Assembly (NCBI GenBank): GCA_900757655.1
Contig: CAAEOT010000010.1
Coordinates: 1-21,068, forward strand
DNA length: 21,068 nucleotides
Direction: 5' to 3'
Source of the DNA: an uncultured Oscillospiraceae bacterium
Lineage (GTDB): Bacteria; Bacillota; Clostridia; Oscillospirales; Oscillospiraceae
A program made the position numbers and the translations under genes. Positions 1-7,133 of this stretch are shown in pieces. Position 1 is the first letter of the stretch; every line of letters begins with the position of its first letter. Below the pieces are notes generated by a model. It made no database searches, was not told the DNA's origin, and saw nothing but the letters and a program-made list of their open reading frames with translations.

Positions 1-53
1 CTGACGTTCCGGGCGCCGGGTGTCTGTTTGTTTGAAAACGCTGGATTATGAGA

Positions 54-602
54 TTATGCTTCGCTGTGCGGGGCATACTTTGCGTTGGGATGATAGTGCC
101 CCTGCTCCAGTTCGGAGACGATGTGGTTGTAGTTCTTGCTGTTGAGCTTGTAGAAGCACATGATGACGAAGATCACAACGGCAAACGCCAGCGGCAGGTA
201 CAGGTACACGCCCTTGATGGTGCTGAGCGCGGAGGCGACCTGCATAGTTGCAGCGCCGTCATAGCTGGAGCTGCCGAGGATGAGCGTCGTCACGCCGCTT
301 CCAATGAGCACGCCGAGCTTGTTGCCGACGCCCTGTGCGGCGCAGGTCGTGCCGGGCGCCTTGTGGCCGGTGCGCCAATGACCATACTCAATGGCGTCGC
401 CGACCATGGAGTGGATGAGCGCGGCCAGCAGGCCCCAGCCGATAGAGCGGATGACGGCGGACACCATCTGCACGCCGAGACTCGTGGGCGCGACGATGCC
501 GACGATCTGACCGACGATGGCGATGATCATGCCGGCGCGGACGATAACCGTCGTATCAAACTTCTTGCACAGGCCGAAGGTGATGAAGCTCATGATGGCC
601 AT
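54..602 (-). pseudogene. GPH-family sugar:cation symporter, C-terminal fragment
   Basis: This reading frame of 182 residues matches only the C-terminal part of a glycoside-pentoside-hexuronide (MelB-like, MFS fold) transporter, a family whose members are normally about 450-500 residues. Visible are several hydrophobic segments and the family signature DAIEYGHWRTG around residues 69-79, the loop that reads D-x-I-E-Y-x-x-W-x-T-G in intact members, followed by the last membrane helices and a short hydrophilic tail. The protein would normally sit in the cytoplasmic membrane and import a sugar with Na+ or H+. Here the N-terminal half is missing: the frame begins abruptly at an ATG lying in the palindrome ATGGCCAT (595-602), and the sequence beyond it codes on the other strand. 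I read this as a remnant left by a rearrangement; an assembly error is possible. Family assignment is fairly secure, substrate unknown. Confidence 0.72.
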
Positions 603-852
603 TGAATTTGATAAAACATGGCACCAGCGCTGCTATGGGGACACGCCGATGCCGGAAGACCTGTGTCTGGCCACGGAGTACCACTCGCGTGCGGCCATGA
701 CCATGACGATCTGGTGGATCCTGTCGGACATGCCGGTGTCCCCGGACTTCATCACGGACATGATCACCAAAATGCGCGACGCCGGCCTGAGCCACATGCT
801 CTGCCAGCGCGACGGCAGCAGCCCTTATACCGCCAAGACCGAGGGTGCCTGA
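595..852 (+). CDS. Unrecognised 85-residue reading frame, possibly the 3' end of a broken gene
   Basis: A plus-strand frame of about 85 residues that I do not recognise. It contains the phrases FDKTWHQRCYGDTPMPEDLC and IWWILSDMPVSPDFITDMI and ends in TEGA. It is followed 28 bases later by a strong intrinsic terminator, which supports it being, or having been, the end of a real gene. The first ATG (595) lies in the same 8-bp palindrome as the start of the opposing transporter fragment, so both strands read Met-Ala-Ile there. There is no well placed ribosome binding site, and upstream the frame continues only into the antisense of the transporter. The simplest reading is that both genes lost their 5' parts at a shared junction near 600. 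No function is proposed. Confidence 0.35.
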   Translation: MAIEFDKTWHQRCYGDTPMPEDLCLATEYHSRAAMTMTIWWILSDMPVSPDFITDMITKMRDAGLSHMLCQRDGSSPYTAKTEGA

Positions 853-880
853 CCGTCCGTCCATAAAACAGATAACCAAA

Positions 881-916
881 CGCCCTCCGGACGGAAACCG
901 TCCGGAGGGCGTTTTT
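881..916. terminator. Bidirectional intrinsic terminator
   Basis: Perfect 14-bp GC-rich stem (881-894 with 898-911), loop AAA, followed on the plus strand by TTTTT (912-916). On the minus strand the hairpin is followed by the T-rich stretch TTTGGTTATCTGTTTT. It ends transcripts coming from the left and could also be the final stop for the minus-strand guide RNA starting near 1031. Confidence 0.85.
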
Positions 917-932
917 GCAGCGCTGACAATGA

Positions 933-970
933 CCGCCCCGAAGGCTGATAGCCTTCGGGGCGGTGTTTGT
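933..970. terminator. Second hairpin terminator, in the tail of the CreR-like RNA
   Basis: Perfect 14-bp stem (933-946 with 950-963) with loop GAT, then TGTTTGTTTG on the plus strand. The minus strand has only a weak T tract (TCATTG). Besides backing up the terminator at 881, the hairpin starts about 30 nt after the repeat handle of the minus-strand guide element, so it could fold at the 3' end of that RNA and fix guide length. Confidence 0.7.
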
Positions 971-1031
971 TTGTGCCATTTCAACTGACAACATTTCAAT
1001 CCCCGTTTTCATTCGTGCGAACGAAAACGAC
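933..1031 (-). ncRNA. creR: CreR-like cas-regulating guide RNA (repeat-like unit plus guide)
   Basis: Read on the minus strand, 1031 to 993 is a CRISPR-repeat-like unit: 5' GT, an 11-bp stem (1029-1019 with 1014-1004, one G-U pair in RNA), the loop GCAC (1018-1015) and an 11-nt handle GGGATTGAAAT (1003-993). The array repeats are built identically (GT, 8-bp stem, loop GCAC, 11-nt handle TGGATTGAAAT), but the stem sequences are unrelated, so pairing is kept while sequence has drifted. The guide follows without a gap: its first 17 nt (992-976, GTTGTCAGTTGAAATGG) match a site upstream of the cas -35 box (1104-1088) at all positions but 6, and that site carries a TTC PAM. Type I Cascade skips every sixth guide base. 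No match continues beyond position 17, as expected for repression without cleavage. No second repeat is visible; the 3' end probably forms at the hairpin at 933-963 or 881-911. CreR RNAs are known from several CRISPR-Cas systems; expression and function here are inferred. Confidence 0.85.
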
Positions 1032-1037
1032 GGCTAT

Positions 1038-1066
1038 AAAATACCACACGAATGGCGCTCTGTCTA
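1038..1066 (-). promoter_or_regulatory. Promoter of the CreR-like RNA
   Basis: On the minus strand: -35 TAGACA (1066-1061, 5 of 6 to consensus), 17-bp spacer, extended -10 TGG-TATTTT (hexamer 1043-1038). The predicted start, about 7 nt downstream, falls at or next to 1031, the first base of the repeat-like unit. It diverges from the cas promoter; the guide target lies between the two. Confidence 0.72.
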
Positions 1067-1087
1067 TCAGAAATATGCACTTAAAGT

Positions 1088-1107
1088 CCATTTCAACTTA
1101 CAACGAA
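1088..1107 (-). promoter_or_regulatory. Target site of the CreR-like guide, with TTC PAM
   Basis: Minus-strand protospacer 1104-1088 reads GTTGTAAGTTGAAATGG, identical to the first 17 guide nt except position 6 (A for C). The three bases 5' of it (1107-1105) are TTC, the established type I-C PAM. The site ends 9 bp upstream of the cas -35 hexamer; a full Cascade footprint would span about 1071-1107 plus a few bases beyond the PAM, reaching the cas promoter's upstream A/T tract and coming close to the guide RNA's own -35 box. Confidence 0.82.
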
Positions 1108-1116
1108 ATCTTTTTG

Positions 1117-1145
1117 TTGACAAGCTGGTAATTTCATGGTAACGT
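1117..1145 (+). promoter_or_regulatory. Probable promoter of the cas operon
   Basis: Perfect -35 TTGACA (1117-1122), 17-bp spacer, extended -10 element TGG-TAACGT (hexamer 1140-1145). The hexamer itself is weak, but the TG motif has the same form as in the divergent guide-RNA promoter. An A/T-rich tract (1106-1116) precedes it. The predicted start near 1152 gives a leader of about 140 nt before cas3. Confidence 0.62.
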
Positions 1146-1294
1146 ATTGGCAAATAATGAAACCGGCGTCATCTTTTTGAAGCGCGCGCACGGTTTCCCA
1201 GTTTTTTGACGGGTTTCGGCCAAATGCGCTCGAATGTCCTGTTTATCGGACACGCCGCTTGCTATTCTACTGTTATGTTAATAGGAGGAAATGC
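1146..1294 (+). other. Long 5' leader of the cas operon, with a possible 24-codon micro-ORF
   Basis: Unusually long untranslated stretch. It contains a 7-bp pairing GAAACCG (1159-1165) with CGGTTTC (1191-1197). A 24-codon frame (ATG 1224, TGA 1296-1298) overlaps the cas3 start codon in the ATGA manner. This micro-ORF has no convincing ribosome binding site, so translation is doubtful. No other RNA gene or promoter is evident. Confidence 0.35.
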
Positions 1295-3715
1295 ATGACA
1301 TACCTTGCACACATCGACGGAGCGCGCGAGCAAACCGTGCAGGCACACTGCCGAAACGCGGCGGAATATGCAGCCACGGCGCTGCGGCCGGTACAGCTGG
1401 CGTGCCCCGCCGCGCTGGCCGCTCTGCTGCACGATATGGGAAAGTTCAAGGAGACCTACCGGCTGTATCTGCAGCTGGCCGCCGCGGGAGATCCGGCAGC
1501 CGTGCGCGGCTCGGTCAACCACACGTTTGCTGCCGTGCGCTTTCTCCTGCAGCGCTATCACACGCAGGGCGGCGACCCGATCCGCAATCTGACCGCCGAG
1601 CTGCTGGCCTGCGCCGTCGGTGCACACCACGGCCTGTTCGACTGCATCGACGACCGGCGCCGCTGCGGTTTCCTGCACCGGCTGGAGCAGACGGATATCG
1701 ATTACGAGGAATCTCTGGCCAATTATCTGGCGCAGTGTGCGCCGCTCGAGGAGCTGGACGCGCTGTTTGCGCAGGCAGTGACCGAAGTCGGGCGCTGCAT
1801 GGAAAAGCTGCAGCCGCTGGTGCAGGACGAACACGGCGTGGAGGGTGATTTTTATCTGGGCCTGCTGATGCGGCTGCTGCTCTCCGCCGTCATCGAGGGC
1901 GACCGCCGGGACACGGCGGAATTTATGAATCATATGACCTATCCCGCCTTCCCGGACGGCGAAGCCCGCGCCACCATGTGGGACACCGTGCTTGCGCGCG
2001 TGGAGCGGAAGTTGGGCGAGCTTTCGTGTGATACGGACATCGCGCGCGCCCGGCGGCGGATCTCGGAGCAGTGCCGGACATTCGCCGCACAGCCGGGCGG
2101 CGTCTATCGTTTAAACGTGCCGACCGGCGCCGGAAAAACGCTCAGTTCCCTGCGCTACGCGCTGACGCACGCGAAGATATGGAACAAATCCCGCATTATT
2201 TTTACATCGCCGCTGCTGAGCATTCTGGAGCAGAACGCACAGATTATCCGCAAATATGTCGGCGACGACCGGCTCGTCCTCGAGCACCACTCCAACGTCA
2301 TGCACACAAATGAAACAGCCGAACGGCTCGACGAGTTGGAACTCCTTGCAGAAAACTGGAACTGCCCCATCATCCTCACGACGCTGGTGCAGCTGCTCAA
2401 CACGCTCTTCTCCGGCAAGACGACCTGCATCCGCCGTTTTCAGGCGCTGTGCGGCAGCGTGATCGTGATCGACGAAGTGCAGACGGTCCCGAACAGCCTG
2501 CTGACGCTGTTTGACCTTGCCATCAATTTTGCGGCCACGGTCTGCGGGGCGACCGTCATCCTCTGTTCGGCGACACAGCCCTGCCTCGAAGCGGCGGCGC
2601 ATCCGCTGCAAAATGCGGATCGGCAGATCGTTCCGTATGACGCGGCCCTGTGGTCGGCCTTCCGCCGGACACAGATCATCGACAGCGGCAGCCGACGGCT
2701 GGACGAGATCCCGGAATTCGCCCTGCGGGTGCTGGAGGATGCGGACAGTCTGCTGATTGTCTGCAACCGAAAGGACGAGGCGGAACGGCTCTACCGCACG
2801 CTGCGCGCCGGGCCGTACCGCTGCTTTCATCTGTCAGCCGCCATGTGCATCGCCCACCGGCGGCAAACACTGCAAATGCTGCAGAACGCGCTGGGCGCGA
2901 TCGATAAGCAGGACGCACCGGGCGCAGATCACGAAAAAGTGATCTGCGTATCGACTCAGGTGATCGAGGCCGGCGTGGACATTTCCTTCGCGCGTGTCAT
3001 CCGTCTGGCCGCCGGCATGGACAGCATCGTTCAGGCCGCCGGCCGCTGCAACCGCAACGGCGAGTGCCAAACGCCCGCGCCGGTGCACATCGTGCAGTGC
3101 GCGGACGAGAATCTCGGGCGCCTGCGCGAAATCCAAGCGGCAAAAGCCGCGTCCCTGCAGCTGCTGGAAGCGTTCCGGCAGCAACCGGAGCACTACGGGA
3201 ACGACCTGACCTCCGACGCTGCGATCCGCTACTATTACCACCGGCTGTACGCAGCCATGGCCAAGGGCTATCAGGACGACACGGTTTCCTTGAGCGGAAA
3301 ATCCGTGACACTCTATTCTCTCCTGTCCGACAATCGTGACTTTGCCGATGCGGATTGTCCGGCCAGCGGGCAGTATCTGCTGCAGCAGGCGTTCCGGATC
3401 GCGGGCGCAAAATTTGAAGTGTTTGACGGCGAGACGACCGACGTGATCGTTCCGTACGGGGAGGGCCGGCAGATCATTCTGGAGCTCGGGCAGATCGACC
3501 CGCAGCGCGATCTGGCAAAGCTGTACGCGCTGCTCGAGCGCGCCAAGGCCTATACCGTCTCCCTCTACAGCTGGCAGCGCAGCAAGCTGGAAAAGGAGGC
3601 GCACGCGCTGATCCCCAAATGCGGCGGGAGCATTCTGGTGCTGCAGGAGGGGTACTATGATGAAAATACCGGCCTCGTTCCGGAGGCCGGACGAATGGAC
3701 TACATGGAGGTGTGA
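1295..3715 (+). CDS. cas3: CRISPR-associated nuclease-helicase Cas3, type I-C
   Basis: Effector nuclease of the type I-C system: recruited to DNA-bound Cascade, it unwinds and degrades the target strand. The 806 residues have an N-terminal HD nuclease domain (ALLHDMGKF with H46-D47, further His residues in VNHT and GAHHG) and a superfamily 2 helicase: Walker A PTGAGKT with K281, DEVQ 393-396, SAT 425-427, STQVIEAGVDIS, and motif VI QAAGRCNRNG from residue 580. All expected catalytic residues appear present, so the gene looks functional. ATG 1295 is preferred because AGGAGG (1283-1288) lies 6 bp upstream; the frame extends to a TTG at 1259, but that start has no ribosome binding site. First gene of the operon, expressed from the promoter near 1117 that the CreR-like guide targets. 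Confidence 0.96.
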   Translation: MTYLAHIDGAREQTVQAHCRNAAEYAATALRPVQLACPAALAALLHDMGKFKETYRLYLQLAAAGDPAAVRGSVNHTFAAVRFLLQRYHTQGGDPIRNLTAELLACAVGAHHGLFDCIDDRRRCGFLHRLEQTDIDYEESLANYLAQCAPLEELDALFAQAVTEVGRCMEKLQPLVQDEHGVEGDFYLGLLMRLLLSAVIEGDRRDTAEFMNHMTYPAFPDGEARATMWDTVLARVERKLGELSCDTDIARARRRISEQCRTFAAQPGGVYRLNVPTGAGKTLSSLRYALTHAKIWNKSRIIFTSPLLSILEQNAQIIRKYVGDDRLVLEHHSNVMHTNETAERLDELELLAENWNCPIILTTLVQLLNTLFSGKTTCIRRFQALCGSVIVIDEVQTVPNSLLTLFDLAINFAATVCGATVILCSATQPCLEAAAHPLQNADRQIVPYDAALWSAFRRTQIIDSGSRRLDEIPEFALRVLEDADSLLIVCNRKDEAERLYRTLRAGPYRCFHLSAAMCIAHRRQTLQMLQNALGAIDKQDAPGADHEKVICVSTQVIEAGVDISFARVIRLAAGMDSIVQAAGRCNRNGECQTPAPVHIVQCADENLGRLREIQAAKAASLQLLEAFRQQPEHYGNDLTSDAAIRYYYHRLYAAMAKGYQDDTVSLSGKSVTLYSLLSDNRDFADADCPASGQYLLQQAFRIAGAKFEVFDGETTDVIVPYGEGRQIILELGQIDPQRDLAKLYALLERAKAYTVSLYSWQRSKLEKEAHALIPKCGGSILVLQEGYYDENTGLVPEAGRMDYMEV

Positions 3716-3720
3716 ACAAG

Positions 3721-4455
3721 ATGGGAAAACCGGAACATCCCAATATCGTGGAGTTTCAGGTGACCGGGGACTATGCGCTGTTCTCCGACCCGATCCTGCG
3801 TGTCGGCGGTGAAAAGTGCAGCTATCAGGTACCGACCTACGAGGCACTCAAGGGCATTCTGTCCTCGGTCTACTGGAAGCCGACGCTCATCTGGTACATT
3901 GACGCCGTCCGGGTCATGAACCCCATCCAGACGGAGGTAAAAGGTATCCGGCCGATCAAGTACAACGGCGGCAACGAGCTGGCTTATTATACGTATCTGA
4001 AGCACTGCTGCTACCAGGTGCGCGCCCACTTTGAGTGGAATGATAACCGCCCGGAGCTTTCTGCCGACCGCAATGAAAACAAGCACCACAATATTGCGCG
4101 GCGCATGATCGAAAAGGGCGGCCGGCGCGACATTTTCCTCGGCGCCCGGGAGTGTCAGGGTTATGTAGAGCCGTGCCGCTTCGGGGAGGGCAGCGGCGCC
4201 TATGACGCGCTGCCGGAACTGAGCTTCGGGCTGATGTATCACGGTATCACCTACGCCGACGAGGCCTATTCCGACGAGACCCGCGGGCAAATGACCGCGC
4301 GCTTCTGGCGCCCGGTCATGCGGCACGGCGTCATCGCGTTCCCGCGGCCGGAAGACTGCCCGCTGCACAAGCCGCTGCGGGCCATGGAAATGAAGCCGTT
4401 CGGCGAAGCGCTCGGAAACTTCACCGGGCTGAAGGAATTCGGGGAGGTGGAGTGA
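3721..4455 (+). CDS. cas5c: Cas5c (Cas5d), pre-crRNA endonuclease and Cascade subunit
   Basis: In type I-C systems, which lack Cas6, Cas5c cuts the repeat RNA at the base of its stem and stays bound to the resulting 11-nt 5' handle. The 244 residues fit the family: N-terminal VEFQVTGDYALFSDP, then PTYEALKGIL (Y40) and NENKHHN, where K121-H122 correspond to the Lys-His pair of the family's catalytic site. ATG 3721 is chosen: GGAGG at 3706-3710 leaves a 10-bp spacer, whereas the alternative GTG at 3712, overlapping the cas3 stop, would be only 1 bp away. It is expected to process both the array transcript, whose leader-side repeats carry a mismatched stem, and the CreR-like RNA, whose stem is longer but has the same loop and handle. 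Confidence 0.95.
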   Translation: MGKPEHPNIVEFQVTGDYALFSDPILRVGGEKCSYQVPTYEALKGILSSVYWKPTLIWYIDAVRVMNPIQTEVKGIRPIKYNGGNELAYYTYLKHCCYQVRAHFEWNDNRPELSADRNENKHHNIARRMIEKGGRRDIFLGARECQGYVEPCRFGEGSGAYDALPELSFGLMYHGITYADEAYSDETRGQMTARFWRPVMRHGVIAFPRPEDCPLHKPLRAMEMKPFGEALGNFTGLKEFGEVE

Positions 4456-6270
4456 ATGGGCCTGCTGCAAAAAGCGGTGGAAACCTATGATGCGCACACG
4501 GCGCTGGTCGGTGAGGTGCAGGAGGGGCACGAAGTGCTGGCTCCGGTGTCGCACATTCTCACGAGCGCGCAGATCGAGATCACGGTCAACGCAGCCGGCG
4601 AACTCGCGGATGCGCGTGCAGTGGATAAAAAGGAGCCCAAGATCATCATCCCCGTCACGGAGGATTCCGGAGGCCGCACCAGCGCCCCCTGCGCGCATCC
4701 CCTGTGCGACCAGCTGTGTTATCTGGCCCCCTATGATGAAAAGCGCCACCCGCTGTATCTCGAGCAGCTGGAGCACTGGGCGGCTTCGCCGTACAGTCAT
4801 CCCATGCTGCCACCGATCCTGACATATGTGCGCCGCGGAACGATCCTGACGGATCTGGCAACCCGCAGCATCATCCGGCTCGACGCGCAGGGGAAGGCGG
4901 AAAAGGAAAAGCTGCTCGTCCGCTGGCGGGTGATCGGCATCGGAGAAGACAGCGGCGCCTGCTGGGAGAGCCTGTCACTATTCGATGCGTATATTGCGTG
5001 GTACGCGGCCCAGCGAGCGGAAACTGGCGCGGCCCTGTGCATGATCACCGGCAGCTATGATGTTCCGGCTAAGCAGCACCCGAAGGGCATCATCCCCTTC
5101 AACGGAAACGCCAAGCTGATCTCTGCCAACGACAGCAGCAACTTCACCTATCGCGGGCGCTTCACCGGCGATGCGCAGGCCGCAACGGTCGGCTACATCG
5201 CCTCGCAGAAGGCGCACAACGCCCTGCGCTGGCTGGCAGCGGAGCAGGGTGCGCGCGTGGTGTTCGGCGGGCGCACCTTCCTCTGCTGGAACCCGCAGGG
5301 AATCCAGGTCTGCCACGCAGTCAGCCCGCTCCGCCCGGCATCCGCCGAAACAAAGCCGTCGGATTACAAAGCAGCGCTGCAAAAAACGCTCGACGGCTGC
5401 CGCAGCGAGCTGCCGGAGCAAAATGCCGGCGTCGTCATCGCAGCGTTCGACGCCGCAACGACCGGCCGCCTCTCCCTGACCTATTATAATGAACTGCTGG
5501 GCTCGGACTTCCTGCAGCGTTTGCACGACTGGGATGAAATGTTCTGCTGGTGGGCGCGAAATTACGAGACGAACGGTTATCTGATCCTGTCGCCGTCACT
5601 GTATCAGATCGTCAAATGCGCCTTCGGTACCCAGCGCGTTGAGAATAACAGCGCCCGGCTCGTGCCGGATGACCGCGTGCTGCGTCAGCAGATGCAGCGG
5701 CTGGTGTCCTGCCGGATAGATAAAGCAAAATTCCCGGCAGACATCGTGCAGGCGCTGGTCGAGCGGGCCTCGACCCCGCTGGCATACGCCCCAAGCGTCC
5801 GCGAGCGGCTGCTCACCACAGCCTGCGCCGCGATCCGGAAATATCATCACGACTATTTTGAGGAGGAGTTGCAAATGGAACTGGACAAAAGCCGCGCCGA
5901 CCGCAGCTATCAGTATGGCCGCCTGCTCGCCGTGCTGGAGAAGGTGGAGCGGGACACGTATGACAAAGACGAGAGCCGAGAACCGAACGCCATCCGGCTG
6001 CAGACCATGTTCCGCCGCCGCCCCCTGCATACGTTCGGCATCATCAACGATCAGCTGGAGCGGGCGTATTTCCCGCGCCTGAAGCCCGTCTCCCGCAGCT
6101 ATTACAAACGCCTGATCGGCGAGATCGTGGAGATTATCTACGCCCGCCCAGAATCCGAGTGGGACAAGCCCCTGGAGGACGCCTATCTGATGGGTTATTA
6201 CCTGCAGCGCAAGGATCTGTACACAGCCAAAACCGAAAAAACGGGAAATACCGACGAGGAGGAGAACTGA
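4456..6270 (+). CDS. cas8c: Cas8c (Csd1), large subunit of type I-C Cascade
   Basis: Large Cascade subunit; in type I-C complexes Cas8c recognises the PAM (5'-TTC) and helps open the DNA and recruit Cas3. The 604 residues match the usual Csd1 length. Family features include the N-terminal ILTSAQIEITVNAAGEL region, a middle NGNAKLISANDSSNFTYRGR segment and a helical C-terminus. The start ATG directly follows the cas5c stop, with GGAGG (4443-4447) 8 bp upstream inside cas5c, suggesting translational coupling. Its last 131 codons double as the separately initiated small subunit Cas11c. Recognition is by overall similarity and operon position; no single active site is expected. Confidence 0.95.
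   Translation: MGLLQKAVETYDAHTALVGEVQEGHEVLAPVSHILTSAQIEITVNAAGELADARAVDKKEPKIIIPVTEDSGGRTSAPCAHPLCDQLCYLAPYDEKRHPLYLEQLEHWAASPYSHPMLPPILTYVRRGTILTDLATRSIIRLDAQGKAEKEKLLVRWRVIGIGEDSGACWESLSLFDAYIAWYAAQRAETGAALCMITGSYDVPAKQHPKGIIPFNGNAKLISANDSSNFTYRGRFTGDAQAATVGYIASQKAHNALRWLAAEQGARVVFGGRTFLCWNPQGIQVCHAVSPLRPASAETKPSDYKAALQKTLDGCRSELPEQNAGVVIAAFDAATTGRLSLTYYNELLGSDFLQRLHDWDEMFCWWARNYETNGYLILSPSLYQIVKCAFGTQRVENNSARLVPDDRVLRQQMQRLVSCRIDKAKFPADIVQALVERASTPLAYAPSVRERLLTTACAAIRKYHHDYFEEELQMELDKSRADRSYQYGRLLAVLEKVERDTYDKDESREPNAIRLQTMFRRRPLHTFGIINDQLERAYFPRLKPVSRSYYKRLIGEIVEIIYARPESEWDKPLEDAYLMGYYLQRKDLYTAKTEKTGNTDEEEN
5875..6270 (+). CDS. cas11c: Cas11c small subunit translated from inside cas8c
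   Basis: Type I-C Cascade contains a small subunit, Cas11c, made from an internal start in the 3' part of cas8c rather than from its own gene. Here an in-frame ATG (residue 474 of Cas8c, followed by ELDKSRADRSYQYG) has a near-perfect ribosome binding site AGGAGG at 5861-5866, 8 bp upstream, inside the coding sequence. The product would be 131 residues, about the size of the known I-C small subunit, and looks largely helical, as expected for the belly subunit that stabilises the non-target strand. The strong Shine-Dalgarno sequence and matching size make the case good, although translation from this site is not demonstrated here. Confidence 0.82.
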   Translation: MELDKSRADRSYQYGRLLAVLEKVERDTYDKDESREPNAIRLQTMFRRRPLHTFGIINDQLERAYFPRLKPVSRSYYKRLIGEIVEIIYARPESEWDKPLEDAYLMGYYLQRKDLYTAKTEKTGNTDEEEN

Positions 6271-6272
6271 AC

Positions 6273-7133
6273 ATGAGCACCCTGAACCACAAAATCGACT
6301 TTGCAGCCCTGGTCTCGGTCACGATGGCCAACAGCAACGGCGACCCGCTCAACGGCAACCGCCCCCGGACCGACTATAACGGTTACGGGGAAATGTCCGA
6401 TGTCTGCATCAAGCGCAAAATCCGCAACCGCATGCAGGATCTCGGAAACACGATCTTCGTGCAGTCCGAGGACCGCTGCGACGACGGCTTCGGCAGCCTG
6501 AGTGAGCGCGCCTCGGCGGTCATGAAGGGCATCACTGACCGGGACGAATACGCGAAGAAGGCCTGCGAGACATGGCTGGACGTGCGCACCTTCGGGCAGG
6601 TATTTGCATTTAAGGACAGCAAGGGGCTTTCCGTCGGCGTCCGCGGCCCGGTGTCCGTCCATCAGGCGGTCAGCGTGTCGCCAGTCGAGATCGAGTCGCT
6701 GCAGATCACCAAGAGCGTCAACGGCGAAAAGAAGGCCAAGGGTGAATCCCGTGCTTCCGACACCATGGGTGCCAAGCACTTCGTCCGCTTCGGCCTCTAT
6801 GAGATCAAGGGCTCCATCAACGTACAGCTCGCAGAAAAGACCGGCTTCACGCAGGCCGACGCCGAGACCGTTAAGGAGTGCCTGCGCACGCTGTTTGTGA
6901 ACGACGCTTCCTCCGCGCGCCCGGATGGCTCCATGGAGGTCGTCAAGCTCTTCTGGTGGGAGCACAACTGCAAGGACGGGCAATATTCCTCCGCCAAGGT
7001 ACACCGCTCCCTGCAGGTCAAGCCGAAAAAAGACAATGAGGGCAAAGACAGGGTCCCCACCTGTGCGGATGATTATGACATCACGCTGCTCCCGCTCGAC
7101 GGCCTGGTGCCGGAAGTGATCGACGGTGTATGA
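6273..7133 (+). CDS. cas7c: Cas7c (Csd2), backbone subunit of type I-C Cascade
   Basis: RRM-fold backbone protein; several copies line the crRNA and kink it every sixth nucleotide, which is why mismatches at guide position 6 are tolerated. The 286 residues match Csd2 length. The N-terminal stretch FAALVSVTMANSNGDPLNGN followed by RPRTD is the typical family start, and the DVRTFGQVFA and VSVHQAVSV segments are also characteristic. ATG 6273 has AGGAGGAG (6257-6264) 8 bp upstream, inside the cas8c end. The frame is open further upstream, but that part overlaps cas8c and is a shadow. The 3' end overlaps the cas4 start by 8 bp. Confidence 0.95.
   Translation: MSTLNHKIDFAALVSVTMANSNGDPLNGNRPRTDYNGYGEMSDVCIKRKIRNRMQDLGNTIFVQSEDRCDDGFGSLSERASAVMKGITDRDEYAKKACETWLDVRTFGQVFAFKDSKGLSVGVRGPVSVHQAVSVSPVEIESLQITKSVNGEKKAKGESRASDTMGAKHFVRFGLYEIKGSINVQLAEKTGFTQADAETVKECLRTLFVNDASSARPDGSMEVVKLFWWEHNCKDGQYSSAKVHRSLQVKPKKDNEGKDRVPTCADDYDITLLPLDGLVPEVIDGV

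Noticed and set aside
1..53. A possible gene or terminator at the left edge
   Set aside because: Only a short G/C palindrome and T-rich bases are visible; too little sequence to support a call.
1004..1029. The 26-bp palindrome as a protein operator (LexA-like or other)
   Set aside because: The arms do not fit the GAAC-N4-GTTC pattern. The loop, the handle, the adjacent guide match and the PAM are far better explained by a CRISPR-repeat-like RNA. A regulator site cannot be fully excluded.
993..1031. A stray, decayed CRISPR repeat or old second array
   Set aside because: Decay would not preserve perfect pairing with new stem sequence, a promoter starting at the first base, and a guide matching the cas promoter with a PAM.
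1158..1181. A seven-codon frame in the cas leader as a CreT-type toxin
   Set aside because: No ribosome binding site and no run of rare codons. Nothing else points to a toxin-antitoxin pair; the guide architecture fits the regulatory CreR type.
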